In this document: positions 17,254 through 17,736 of the stretch, piece after piece
How positions within the stretch are numbered: the stretch's first letter is position 1
How the letters are laid out: every line of letters begins with the position of its first letter
Source of the DNA: Methylothermaceae bacterium
GTDB taxonomy: Bacteria > Pseudomonadota > Gammaproteobacteria > Methylococcales > Methylothermaceae
DNA: 17,736 nucleotides
Reading direction: 5' to 3'
NCBI GenBank assembly: GCA_027024125.1
Contig: JALVSV010000140.1
Coordinates: forward strand, 1 to 17,736
Program-made: the position numbers and the translations under genes
The notes under the pieces: model-generated
What the model was told of the DNA's origin: nothing
Databases searched by the model: none
Seen by the model: only the letters and a program-made list of their open reading frames with translations

Positions 17254-17736
<483 letters not shown>

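Overview
The window looks like a gammaproteobacterial chromosome of moderately high GC. The main reason is the right end, where ispB diverges from rplU-rpmA-obgE and a tRNA-Pro sits just behind ispB; this order is common in Gammaproteobacteria. The genus cannot be fixed from the sequence. The class I PurE/PurK pair and the mix of accessory genes would fit a methanotroph or sulfur-oxidiser lineage, but that is only an impression.

Layout from left to right. A leftward gene encodes a DUF1931 histone-fold protein. Rightward from about 769 runs a tight cluster: purE, purK (ATGA overlap), a Wzz/GumC-like membrane protein, an MsbA-like ABC half-transporter, a PHP-domain phosphoesterase (RNase AM/YciV type), a GCS2-type amidoligase and an M14 (AstE/aspartoacylase-like) zinc hydrolase. 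Gaps between these genes are 3 to 53 bases or overlaps. A small HExxH protein (SprA-related) follows after 60 bases. It converges with a leftward bestrophin-family channel gene. After a 417-base intergenic region holding a 100-base inverted-repeat element comes a 1214-residue fused HyuA-HyuB protein of the 5-oxoprolinase type. This converges, with only 4 bases between, on tRNA-Pro(CGG), which lies 9 bases behind ispB. Divergent from ispB is the ribosomal pair rplU-rpmA, with a clear sigma70 promoter and a rho-independent terminator, and then the 5' part of obgE, cut by the window edge.

The most unusual item is the Wzz/GumC-like protein. After its second membrane segment it carries, in the same reading frame, a domain that aligns with the catalytic half of XerC/XerD-type tyrosine recombinases at correct spacing. 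It keeps the second arginine (R606) and a tyrosine at the nucleophile position (Y638), but has lost the first arginine and two other active-site positions. It occupies the cytoplasmic place where Wzc-type proteins carry their tyrosine kinase. Together with the adjacent ABC exporter this suggests an envelope polysaccharide or glycolipid assembly unit with an uncharacterised cytoplasmic module. The GCS2 and M14 gene pair is a second candidate system, of the kind predicted to make and break gamma-glutamyl or similar amide bonds.
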